The notes below the pieces were generated by a model. That model had not been told where the DNA came from and searched no databases. It saw only the letters and a program-made list of their open reading frames with translations. Of a DNA stretch of 64,000 bases, positions 8,510-17,400 are shown one piece after another. Each line of letters starts with the position of its first letter. The stretch's first letter is position 1. The position numbers were made by a program, and so were the translations under genes. This stretch comes from Candidatus Babelota bacterium (GTDB lineage: Bacteria; Babelota; Babeliae; Babelales; RVW-14). The stretch is from NCBI GenBank assembly GCA_013289515.1, contig JABCZU010000001.1:1-64000 (forward strand), read 5' to 3'.

Positions 8510-8932
8510 TTAACGCTTATCTAGGCACGATATCACCGGTGACAAGGATGGATCTATTGCCTGCAATAATTGTGCTAGTTTTTCAAAACTCGGTTGATGC
8601 TTTCCCTGTTCGTACTGGGCATATTCGTTAATAGATTTTGCATGCAGATGTTTTGCAACCTCTTCAAGCGTTAATCTTTTACGACAACGCTGTTGCTTAA
8701 GCACAAGTGCAATAAGCTTCTTAGAGTCATTGGCTTCAACGCATATGGTACTACCATGCAACGAGGCCACGACAGAAAACAATGGATCATCCGTAAGACA
8801 CTCTATAGCATCTTTAATCATCATAACGGTTTCTTCTTTTGTTGTTGCCTGTGTCATAACATCAAGCAATGGCACTTCAACCAACCAAAGGGCATCCGTT
8901 CTACTTTTCCATACTTTTCCAATAATTTTCAT
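8510..8932 (-). CDS. hicB: HicB-type antitoxin with C-terminal HTH
   Basis: The 140-residue product combines an N-terminal HicB-like domain (VWKSRTDALWLVEVPLLDVMTQATTKEETVMMIKDAIE) with a C-terminal Cro/C1-type helix-turn-helix (RLTLEEVAKHLHAKSINEYAQYEQG). HicB binds and neutralises HicA and represses the operon. Its start overlaps the end of hicA by four bases (ATGA-type), the standard hicA-hicB coupling. The direct-repeat operator at 9147-9167 is the likely target of its HTH domain. Confidence 0.85.
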   Translation of the reverse strand: MKIIGKVWKSRTDALWLVEVPLLDVMTQATTKEETVMMIKDAIECLTDDPLFSVVASLHGSTICVEANDSKKLIALVLKQQRCRKRLTLEEVAKHLHAKSINEYAQYEQGKHQPSFEKLAQLLQAIDPSLSPVISCLDKR

Positions 8933-9126
8933 GCTTCCTCCTCTTTGTGCCCAGGGTTATCCATGGCATCTCTCAAAATTTTCTTCACCAAGCCTTCATT
9001 TATTTCATTGTGACGCGGAATTGGCTTATTAAGATCGCCATTTGTCCATATGTCATGAGCGCCACCATGCCGTTTAAACCACCAGCCTAATTTGAGCAAA
9101 TCTCTCTCTAGGTCTTTTCTCTTCAT
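8929..9126 (-). CDS. hicA: HicA-type mRNA interferase toxin
   Basis: The 65-residue product has the small double-stranded-RNA-binding-like fold of HicA, with K/R-rich N-terminus (KRKDLERDLLKLGWWFKRHGGAHDIW). The His in GGAHDIW corresponds to the catalytic His of the family, and the family PIPRHNEINEGLVKKILRDA segment follows. HicA cleaves mRNA when freed from HicB. Gene order toxin then antitoxin with a four-base overlap is typical. The final residues GHKEEEA are charged. Confidence 0.88.
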   Translation of the reverse strand: MKRKDLERDLLKLGWWFKRHGGAHDIWTNGDLNKPIPRHNEINEGLVKKILRDAMDNPGHKEEEA

Positions 9127-9146
9127 AAACTTGTTACCACTTTTTT

Positions 9147-9167
9147 ATGATACATTACATGATACAT
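9147..9167. promoter_or_regulatory. Candidate HicB operator: direct repeat
   Basis: ATGATACAT occurs twice with a three-base spacer, a 12-base period placing both sites on nearly the same DNA face. It lies between the hicA start (9126) and the predicted -10 at 9192-9197, in the early transcribed region. This is a position suited to autorepression. Confidence 0.55.
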
Positions 9168-9191
9168 TTAAATGAGCTGCCTGATAGGCTA

Positions 9192-9220
9192 ATTATACAT
9201 AAATCTATGTAATCTTACAA
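9192..9220 (-). promoter_or_regulatory. Candidate hicAB promoter
   Basis: On the minus strand TTGTAA (9220-9215) and a perfect TATAAT (9197-9192) are separated by 17 bases, about 70 bases upstream of hicA. Confidence 0.6.
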
Positions 9221-9280
9221 GACTTGTTATTGTTAGTGCGCAATCCAGCCATCCAGCCAAACCTTGCCAATCCCATTTCA

Positions 9281-9318
9281 AATAAAAATGGCGCCCATTG
9301 CAAGGCGCCATTTTTATT
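9281..9318. terminator. Bidirectional terminator after the antiporter gene
   Basis: AATAAAAATGGCGCC pairs perfectly with GGCGCCATTTTTATT around an 8-base loop. It lies 31 bases past the stop of the minus-strand antiporter gene and upstream of the hicAB promoter, insulating the two. It resembles the hairpin at 8474-8506. Confidence 0.85.
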
Positions 9319-9348
9319 GTCTATAAAATTTATACGATAGCCCTTGTG

Positions 9349-10329
9349 CTACGCCCAGGCGTGAAAGCCCAAGAAGCTGAAAAAGAGCGCTAGGAGCACG
9401 GCACCAATACCACGTCCCATGACCTTATCATTAATAAGGCCGTAGACGATGATGGCAAATGCCGCGAACATAAAGGCAATCGAGCTGCCAAGGCCGCTCA
9501 GCGATACTGGCGTCCCAGAAAAGAGCGCGGTGATGCCCAAAATAAGGGTCGTCTGTCCCAGCACTGTACCAAGGGTTGGGCCCAATGCAAGGCCATATTC
9601 GCCACGACGCAATGCGCCCATGCTCAGTGCCAGTTCTGGCAACGACGTTCCCACGCCCAAAATAGCTGCGCCAACCGTCTCAGGACTCCAATGCAGTGAC
9701 TGGGCAAGTTTAAGCGCAAAGTGTACCGTCACGCACGAAGCACCCATAATTAACCCGCCACTGGCAAAAAGTTTTGCAACCAGGCCAAGCTTTGAGGTCA
9801 GCATGAGGTCTTTTTTGCTGTGCACGTTTTCAACAACGTTTTCATGCACCACCTCGTGTGCGCTATTGGTCTTCCAGAGCCAAACCAATGAGACAACGTA
9901 CAGGATAATCAGGGCCAGACCCTGCCAGCGATTAACACTGCCTAGGCACAGTACGCCAATAATAACGGCGGCTGCAACACCAAGCATAGCCAGTAAATTT
10001 TTCTTATCGTCAGCCTTAATGGTAATACGCCCACGTGAAAGTAAGAGCGTTAACCCGATTACTAGGGCAATATCGGTAAAGTTACCACCAATAATATCGC
10101 CCACAGAGACCTCAGCCACCCCACTGAGCGCCGAGCTAAAGGCGATAGCAATTTCGGGCGCATCGGCCGCAAGCGCCAATACGACAAAGCCTAAAAAGAA
10201 GGTGGAGACGTTAAAGGCCTCAGCTACTTCGATGGCGTAGCGTACCACGAGGTCACCGCACTTCCAGAGGGCGATAAGCCCAACAACGACAATGGCAAAA
10301 TCACCAAAGGCTAACGATGAAGCGAACAT
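9349..10329 (-). CDS. Calcium/sodium:proton-type antiporter (CaCA, YrbG-like)
   Basis: The 326-residue protein has about ten membrane segments and the two inverted alpha-repeat signatures of the cation/Ca2+ exchanger superfamily: DAPEIAIAFSSALSGVAEVSVGDIIGGNFTD in the first half and GVGTSLPELALSMGALRRGEYGLALGPTLGT in the second. The acidic residues in PE(I/L)A are the ion-binding residues of the family. Which ion it moves cannot be read from the sequence. Monocistronic, with a terminator hairpin downstream. Confidence 0.88.
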   Translation of the reverse strand: MFASSLAFGDFAIVVVGLIALWKCGDLVVRYAIEVAEAFNVSTFFLGFVVLALAADAPEIAIAFSSALSGVAEVSVGDIIGGNFTDIALVIGLTLLLSRGRITIKADDKKNLLAMLGVAAAVIIGVLCLGSVNRWQGLALIILYVVSLVWLWKTNSAHEVVHENVVENVHSKKDLMLTSKLGLVAKLFASGGLIMGASCVTVHFALKLAQSLHWSPETVGAAILGVGTSLPELALSMGALRRGEYGLALGPTLGTVLGQTTLILGITALFSGTPVSLSGLGSSIAFMFAAFAIIVYGLINDKVMGRGIGAVLLALFFSFLGFHAWA

Positions 10330-10485
10330 ATATCAATTCCTGCGTAGATTTCGAGCTGGTTGCCCAGGCTTTAAACATGATTTTTTACGACTGGATGTTA
10401 AGTATAGCTACTTGCAGGGCAAAAGCAATGATGGAGAGCAAAAACTGGGGGTTGCGTAGCCCTAAGACCCTAACAATAAATTTGT

Positions 10486-10513
10486 TTGTTTTTGGTAGTA
10501 AAAGTGATATGAT
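10486..10513 (+). promoter_or_regulatory. Candidate promoter of the orphan HicB gene
   Basis: TTGTTT and TATGAT are separated by 16 bases, about 50 bases upstream of the start at 10563. The rest of the interval from 10330 shows nothing recognisable. Confidence 0.35.
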
Positions 10514-10562
10514 TTTTAAATCTTAAAATCAAGGTTAAAAACCAAGACGTAATGGGACCACA

Positions 10563-10793
10563 TTGAGTACTATAGACTACTATCTCAATCTTTCATGGAC
10601 CTTTACCGTTGAAAAGGCCACAGATGGAAAATCTGGTGTTATTTATGTTGTCAGAGTAAATGAGTTGCCTGGTGTCTGCACAGATGCTCCTTCAATTGAC
10701 GAAGCGTTTGCCTTAATAAAGGATGCTATGGAAGGAGCTTTTAGACTTTATAAAAAACTTGGACAAGAGATACCAAGGCCAAATCTCTTTTAA
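10563..10793 (+). CDS. Orphan HicB-like antitoxin-fold protein
   Basis: The 76-residue product looks like the stand-alone HicB_like fold (YVVRVNELPGVCTDAPSIDEAFALIKDAMEGAFRLYKKLG), with the family pattern of a strand ending in ELPG-x-x-T/TDAPS-x-x-EA followed by a helix. Unlike the HicB at 8.5-8.9 kb it lacks a C-terminal HTH, and no HicA-like gene is next to it. The start is a TTG at 10563, and no in-frame ATG is available nearby. It may counteract a toxin elsewhere or be a relic. Confidence 0.65.
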   Translation: MSTIDYYLNLSWTFTVEKATDGKSGVIYVVRVNELPGVCTDAPSIDEAFALIKDAMEGAFRLYKKLGQEIPRPNLF

Positions 10794-10903
10794 TTTTTTG
10801 CGCGTCATGCTATAAATACCTTCACATATTGTAGCGCCAATCATAACGTAGGCTAGAAATCGAACGCTTAGTTGTAGCTGCAAATTTTCTACAGACGTCT
10901 TCC

Positions 10904-10960
10904 TCTGGATCCCAGAGCCTGTCCTCGACTTAATCGAGGATCAAGCCTGGGATGACATCC
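10904..10960. repeat. GGATCC/GATGAC palindromic repeat unit
   Basis: CTGGATCCCAG ... CCTCGACTTAATCGAGG ... CCTGGGATGACATCC forms nested inverted repeats in the gap before the 11013 gene. It belongs to the interspersed family also seen at 20201, 33693-33846, 39129 and 60087. Confidence 0.7.
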
Positions 10961-11012
10961 TCTACGTAATAGCTTTTTAAAATAAGTATAAAAATGGCAA
11001 AGAAAGATAAAC

Positions 11013-12512
11013 ATGACCCATTCATTCACGCCCCAATCAACTATCAAACGCATCAGCACAATAGTAGCGATCAGCTTAATGCTTCCGCATACATCAACCA
11101 CCCTCATGGCTGCACCCGCCATTTCAAGCGTCCTTGAGGGGGCTGCAATATTTGCAATCGCGCCTGCCGTTGGCATGGCAAACCATTATGCCATCACCGG
11201 TGATACAAAAAAGGCCGCGCTGGCACAGGCAATTGCAAGCCTTGCTCGCTTAATAAATAAGGGCTTTTTTATTAAGCTCAGAGGGGCAAATCAGTCAAAT
11301 GACTTGCTAGATTATAGAGATTACGTCGCCAGCTTAGGCTGGGCAGCATACGATGCTAAACAACTGGTTGATTCGCTTAAAACATTCAGAAAGCTTTCAC
11401 AGGAGTCTGCTGATGCTGACATAGAAACGATCGACGCGGTTGTTGACGCAACCACAGAAGCGCTACCAACTACTGCAAACAAGACATCACGCACAGAAAA
11501 AATAATGCGCATAGGAATACTGCCTCTTGCTGAGGCTATTGTATCAGCTGCTATGTTCGGTCTGGATAATCCTGACCACACCACTACAGCAGCCCAATCA
11601 TTGATTCGTTTTGCGCAGCAATACATGGCTGCAGAAAAGAGCTCAGCACTACAAAAGAAATATGCTGCGGCGCTAGTCGTTAATTTTGCGTGGCTTGCAG
11701 CTGAAACGTATCATCTTAAACAGAAAATCGAGCACAAAAAAATAGCTGATGCCATTGCAATGCAAAAAACAAAGGACGACGCTGCAGCTCACGAACAAGC
11801 AGCCGCTGCAGCCAAGGCAAAGGCTAAAGCCCGCGCCGATGCCCTTGCTGCTCAAAAGGCTCACAATAAGCAATTGGCTGACGAAGCGGCCGCTAAAATT
11901 TCAGCTAAATTCACAGAAGACAGGGAAAAAGCGAGGCTCGATCATGAAAAAGAAATAGCCGCATTGCAGGCTCAACTGGCTCACTATGAAGAGAAGCAAC
12001 GTGAGATTGCTCGAAGGGCTGCTGCCGTTGCTGAAGAGATGAAATCTAACGAGCCAATCGATGATGCCGATCAAGAAGAACTCATGAACCTAAGCGATGA
12101 CGACGAGCTGCCCGCCCAACAACAAGAACATCAAGCTCAGCCTATACACCATCACGATGAGATTGATATTGATGAAGATCAAACGCTTGAACAAGCCCTA
12201 ACTCGTACACAGCACGCACTAGCTGAATCTGCTCAGCTTCAAGAGGAGAGTGAGCTGGAGAATACGTATAAAATCCGTACAGCAAAAAGTGCCCATCAAC
12301 ATAGACACCTGACGATGACCTCCGAAGAAGCCGAAACATTCAGCGCCAGAGTACAAGATGAGCAAGAAGCAAAGGCTCAAACTGCTATACAAGGCGAAGA
12401 ATACCTTCAGCATACAGCCTGGCTGGCACAACAACAGGCTGCGGCAAATCATGCGGCAACGCTTGAAGACGTACAGCGCAGGGCAGGGGAAGAGAAATCA
12501 CCAGTAAAATAA
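11013..12512 (+). CDS. Secreted Ala-rich coiled-coil protein, paralog of next gene
   Basis: I do not recognise a known family. The 499-residue product has a signal-peptide-like N-terminus (IVAISLMLPHTSTTLMAAP). A hydrophobic helical domain follows at about residues 35-240, and residues about 240-350 form a highly charged coiled coil (repeated AAAAAKAKAKARADALAAQKA and RDAEKEI-like heptads). The tail is acidic and Gln-rich, with DDADQEELMNLSDDDELP. The first domain aligns by eye with the next gene: HYAITGDTKKAALAQAI...LARLINKGFF corresponds to QYTKNGNAKGAACAKAC...LRLLNKLFF, and both later have an ILP-(L/I)-AE helix. Probably exported or membrane-associated; role unknown. Confidence 0.65.
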   Translation: MTHSFTPQSTIKRISTIVAISLMLPHTSTTLMAAPAISSVLEGAAIFAIAPAVGMANHYAITGDTKKAALAQAIASLARLINKGFFIKLRGANQSNDLLDYRDYVASLGWAAYDAKQLVDSLKTFRKLSQESADADIETIDAVVDATTEALPTTANKTSRTEKIMRIGILPLAEAIVSAAMFGLDNPDHTTTAAQSLIRFAQQYMAAEKSSALQKKYAAALVVNFAWLAAETYHLKQKIEHKKIADAIAMQKTKDDAAAHEQAAAAAKAKAKARADALAAQKAHNKQLADEAAAKISAKFTEDREKARLDHEKEIAALQAQLAHYEEKQREIARRAAAVAEEMKSNEPIDDADQEELMNLSDDDELPAQQQEHQAQPIHHHDEIDIDEDQTLEQALTRTQHALAESAQLQEESELENTYKIRTAKSAHQHRHLTMTSEEAETFSARVQDEQEAKAQTAIQGEEYLQHTAWLAQQQAAANHAATLEDVQRRAGEEKSPVK

Positions 12513-12620
12513 ACGGCTGGACACGCTCTTTTATGCATCCTTTGCCTTCTACGCCCATAATATGGTACATATCAAGTGAGTTAGGGTGTTTATCATATAC
12601 TAAGTTGCAGAGGGGGCGTT

Positions 12621-14363
12621 GTGAGCACATTTCGCAACCGGTCTATTGTCGTCATGTACCGGATTGTAGCCCTTTGTATCGTTACAACACATGCTAGTAG
12701 CCACGCGGCCTGGACCAATACCAGTACCGCCGAAGCAATCAGCGCCGTATTGATCTGCCCCTTTACATTGATAGCGCATCAATACACAAAAAATGGTAAC
12801 GCCAAGGGTGCTGCATGTGCCAAAGCATGCAGTGATGGTCTTCGGCTGCTCAATAAGCTCTTCTTTTTCGGCAATAGAGCGGGCAGCGCACGACAAGATT
12901 ATACCAATAATAACACTATAGCATTGCGCGATTGTGCCTGCATGGCCGGCCTGGTTGCTTATGATATCGCCAATCTAAGGGCAAATATTACTGAGTACAA
13001 AAAAGCAGTTGATGCACCAACGCAAACTACAGACGAGCCCCCCAGTCCAGCAGCCACCGATAATAATCTCACCCCCGAGCAGGCTCAGGCGATTGCCCAC
13101 GAACAAAAAATAGCGATGCTTAGACAGGCCTTTGTCATGTATATTCTTCCCATTGCCGAAACATGCGTCACGGTGGCAACGGCATTATGCAATGCCGCTC
13201 ATGATGATGATGACGACGACGATGAAGATGGAAACTCTCGTGTATACCTGGCAGTATCGGCACAAGCATATGTTCGCTTGTGGCAAGGGTACCTAGCACC
13301 AGACAGAAAAACATCATCAAAGGCAACCTATGAAGTGCTTCTCTTCTTTAATACCTTATGGCTACTGGGCGAGGTTTGCAAAGCGTTTCCACACCTAATT
13401 GAGAAAAAAATTGATCCAAATGATGGTCAAGGCCTTCCACAAGATCACCCGCCCATTAATGTTAGTATCCAACATCCAAACCCAGCCATACCTGGCACAT
13501 TATCTAGGCAAAATAGCCACATTCATATCACCATACCCCCTTCGCCCTCGGCACGCACCTTGGCTAATTCTCAACGGCCTAGTAGCATTAATTTACACAT
13601 CAACACCGGGTCGACTGCAACATCAGCCAACGTGTCGCCACTACAAACGCCCAGGCGCATCATAGCAAGCCCAGTACCGTATACACCGGCACCAGGCACT
13701 TTGTCTGCAGAATCTTCGCCACCAAAGTCGGTAGCTCGCGCTGTAAGCACGCCTGAAACACCAGGGACACGATCATTACAAGGCTCGCCCGTTACTCACC
13801 CGCGCATTCTACGACCACGTGCCACAAGCATACCGACCTCACCGCCGATGTTTACAAATGCATTACCCAACGCGGTAGAAAATACAACGCCGCCTCCTAC
13901 AAAATCACCCGAGATGAAAACAGGACAGATGAATAGTGCGCCAGGGGAATCACCCTTAACGCCGTTGCGTACTATCATTATTGACCCATCTGTTTTACCA
14001 TCAGCCTTACCAGCGCCGACCACTGCATATTCAACAAAAAGGCCCGCTTTTATAAGACCATTGCATCATCGCCAACTCAGTAACATCGGTGAAAAAGGAG
14101 AATCACCATCACCTCGAGACTTTCACAGATTTTTGGGGGATCAGCCGCTACTGCTAGATAACGAAAATCCTAATAACGAAAATATGCCTCTATCACCGAT
14201 AGGGGAAATAGTAACTCCCTCACCATCTGTTTCAGCCGAAGATGATCAAAAAAGCCCTGAAAACAACGAGGAAAAAAAAGTTATCAGTCCTGATGATGTC
14301 ATTGGTCTTACTATTCATGAAGATCTTGGTAGCCCAAAACCAAACACTGCACAGGAAGATTAA
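12621..14363 (+). CDS. Secreted protein with proline-directed S/T-P-rich tail
   Basis: Unrecognised family. The 580-residue product starts with GTG at 12621 (an ATG at 12654 is an alternative) and a hydrophobic leader ending near SSHAAW. The N-terminal domain (to about residue 250) is homologous by eye to the preceding gene, including RLLNKLFFF and ILPIAETCVTVA. It contains a run of Asp residues encoded by GAT/GAC repeats near 13201. From about residue 260 to the end the protein is disordered and full of SP and TP dipeptides (PLQTPRR, ESSPPKS, STPETPGTR, PTSPP), resembling substrates of eukaryotic proline-directed kinases or WW/SH3 ligands. That reading is inference. Likely an exported host-interaction protein. 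Confidence 0.62.
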   Translation: MSTFRNRSIVVMYRIVALCIVTTHASSHAAWTNTSTAEAISAVLICPFTLIAHQYTKNGNAKGAACAKACSDGLRLLNKLFFFGNRAGSARQDYTNNNTIALRDCACMAGLVAYDIANLRANITEYKKAVDAPTQTTDEPPSPAATDNNLTPEQAQAIAHEQKIAMLRQAFVMYILPIAETCVTVATALCNAAHDDDDDDDEDGNSRVYLAVSAQAYVRLWQGYLAPDRKTSSKATYEVLLFFNTLWLLGEVCKAFPHLIEKKIDPNDGQGLPQDHPPINVSIQHPNPAIPGTLSRQNSHIHITIPPSPSARTLANSQRPSSINLHINTGSTATSANVSPLQTPRRIIASPVPYTPAPGTLSAESSPPKSVARAVSTPETPGTRSLQGSPVTHPRILRPRATSIPTSPPMFTNALPNAVENTTPPPTKSPEMKTGQMNSAPGESPLTPLRTIIIDPSVLPSALPAPTTAYSTKRPAFIRPLHHRQLSNIGEKGESPSPRDFHRFLGDQPLLLDNENPNNENMPLSPIGEIVTPSPSVSAEDDQKSPENNEEKKVISPDDVIGLTIHEDLGSPKPNTAQED

Positions 14364-14435
14364 GTTTTTTTATAATTCCGGTACACTTAGACAACTTGAA
14401 GATCCAGACGAAACAGTAGCAAGGTACCGGACACA

Positions 14436-17400
14436 ATGACCAAACATTTTTCTCACCTACACGTACACACAGAATTTTCATTATTGGATGGCGCCATCCG
14501 CATACAGGATCTGTTACGCCTTTCAAAAGAACAGGACTGGAAGGCGGTTGGCATCTCTGACCACGGCAATATTTTTGGTGCTGTAAAGTTTTTTCAGCTC
14601 GCCAAAAAGGAAGGCATTAAGCCGGTCCTTGGCATTGAGATGTATTTTACCCCAGACATCAAGGTGCGCGATGTTAGCGATAAGTACTGCCACCTAATTG
14701 TTATTGTGCAAAACAGCGTTGGGTACAAAAATCTTTGCCAACTGATTGCTCTGTCATACCAAGAGGGATACTATTTTAAACCACGTATTGATTACGCCGC
14801 GCTAGAAAAATACCATGAGGGATTGATCATCACCACCGCCTGTGTTGGTGGTCACATTCCTATGCTGCTGCGCAGCGGTAATATCGATGAAGCAAAGATG
14901 CGCACTGAGTGGTTTTTAAACCTCGTTGGCCCTGACCGTTTCTTCTTTGAGCTACAACCGGCCGAATTTGATAAACAACGTGAGCTTAACCCTTTGCTGT
15001 TGCAGTACAGCAAAGAATGGGGGGTTAAATGTATAGCAACATCAGATGCGCATTATTTGAATAAAGATGATCGTGAAGCTCATGAGATCATGCTTGCTGT
15101 ACAAACCAAGGATGTGATTTCAAACCCTGACCGCTTTTCATTCGGTGAGTGCCAAGCATATGTGCGCACTACCCAGGAGATGCTGAATGCCTTTCCGGGT
15201 AATGAAGAGCTTATCTGGAACACGAATCTCATTGTCGATCAGTGCGATTTTAGTTTTGAATTTGGCAAATTATTTTTTCCACTCTTCCCCGTACCAAAAG
15301 AGCATACGCAAGATACCTATTTTGCACAATTGTGCCAGGAGGGCCTGGATCGCCTTAAACAAGAGGATCTGATAGCCAAGGAGACCTACCCTGTTTATGA
15401 CGAGCGCCTACGCGTCGAGGTAGAGCTGATTATCAAAATGGGTTTTGTTGGCTATTTTTTGGTTGTTGGGGACTTTATTCAGTGGGCAAAGCTTCAAGAC
15501 ATTCCGGTCGGCCCCGGTCGGGGATCAGCAGCTGGGTCACTGGTAGCATGGGCACTACAAATTACCAACATTGACCCCATCGCGTATAACCTGCTGTTCG
15601 AGCGATTTCTCAACCCAGAGCGTGTCAGCATGCCCGATATTGATATTGATTTTTGCATCCAGCGTCGTGAAGAGGTCATCAATTACGTACGCGACAAATA
15701 TGGCCATGAATGCGTCTGCCAGATTATTACCTTTGGTACCATGATGGCCAAAGGGGTTATCAAAGATGTTGCGCGCGCCCTAGCAATACCTTTCCAAGAT
15801 GCTAATGCCATTACTGATTTAATCCCAGAGCAACTTAAAATCACACTGGCAGAGGCGCTGGAACAGGAACCGCGGCTTAAGCAGATGGTTGACGGCAACC
15901 CTACCATAAAGCATCTTTTTAATATCTGCTTTAAGCTTGAAGGTCTTACACGCCACGCATCGAAACATGCTGCAGGCGTTGTGATATCGCCTGAGCCGCT
16001 AGCTGAAGCACTGCCGCTGTATATACCATCCAAAAGTACCGATTTGGTTTCGCAATACGCGATGACTGAGCTTGAAGCTATTGGCTTTTTAAAGATGGAC
16101 TTTTTGGGATTACAAAACTTGACGGTGATCGACTTTGCGCTAAAATCAATTGCAAGAAACCACGGGGTCACCATCAACTTGGACAAGATCCCATTTGATG
16201 ACCAAAAGGCCTTTGATCTTTTGCGTAAAGGACAGACCAAAGGGGTATTCCAATTTGAATCTGAAGGCATTCAGGAGGTACTGCGCAAGCTGCAACCGGA
16301 AAAATTTGAGGACTTGATTGCGGTTAATGCGCTCTACCGCCCAGGACCACTTGGCTCAGGCATGGTTGATGATTACATCGATCGTAAGCATGGTCGCAAG
16401 CAAACAACCTACATGTTTCCAGAATTAGAATCGGTCCTTGCAGAGACGTATGGTGTTATTGTCTACCAAGAGCAGGTGATGAAAATAGCCTCAGTTATTG
16501 GTGGCTACACACTTGGCGGCGCCGATATTTTACGTCGTGCCATGGGTAAGAAAAAAGCGGACGTGATGGCTGAACAAAAGATATTGTTTGCACAGGGAGC
16601 CCAAGAAAAAGGCTTTAATGGCGGCAAGGCCACTGAACTGTTTGAACTTATGGAATACTTTGCAGGCTACGGTTTTAATAAATCACACTCCGCCGCCTAT
16701 GCGTTGATTGCGTATCATACCGCCTATCTGAAGGCAAATTATCCTAAAGAATTTATGGCCGCCCTGCTCACCTTTGAAACCGGTAATCCTGATAACCTGA
16801 CCAAGTACCTGCAAGAGGTTCACGATATGGGGCTTACCACCATTGCACCCAACATCAATTCATCCGAAGTTGAGTTTGTTGCAAGTAGTGATGGCGTGAT
16901 ATTTGGCTTGCAGGGCATTAAAAATGTCGGCCTCATAGCGCTGCAAAATATTATTGAAGAACGTAAGAAAAAACCGTTCCTTGATCTGCTGGATTTTTGT
17001 AAGCGTGTAGACCTTCGGGTCGCTAACAAGCGCGTCGTCGAAAGCCTTATCTACGGCGGCGCCATGGACTGCCTGCCCGGCAACCGGGCACAACAGTCGG
17101 GTGAACTTGATAAAATTTTAGAGCTGGCCCACCAAGAAAAAGAATCTGACAAGACGGGACAAACCAATCTTTTTGGCATGCTGCTTGCCGAGCAACCGCG
17201 GCAGCCCGGCGATGATTTGTACACCTTTCAGCCGCGTGCAGAGTTTTCTGATAAAGAAAAACTTGAAAAAGAGAAAGAGGTTACCGGCTTTTATCTGAGC
17301 TCTCACCCCCTTAAAACGATACCGGGCATCGCATGGCTTAAGGTAATGCCATTTACCCAGACACTTGATCTGATTAAGAATGTAACGTCACTTAAGGAGC

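Noticed and set aside
9449..10240. 263-codon plus-strand frame
   Set aside because: It is entirely antisense to the antiporter gene. The translation is Ser/Pro/Ala-rich with no domain, and there is no ribosome site.
15683..16270. 195-codon minus-strand frame
   Set aside because: Antisense to the polymerase core of dnaE; no recognisable protein.
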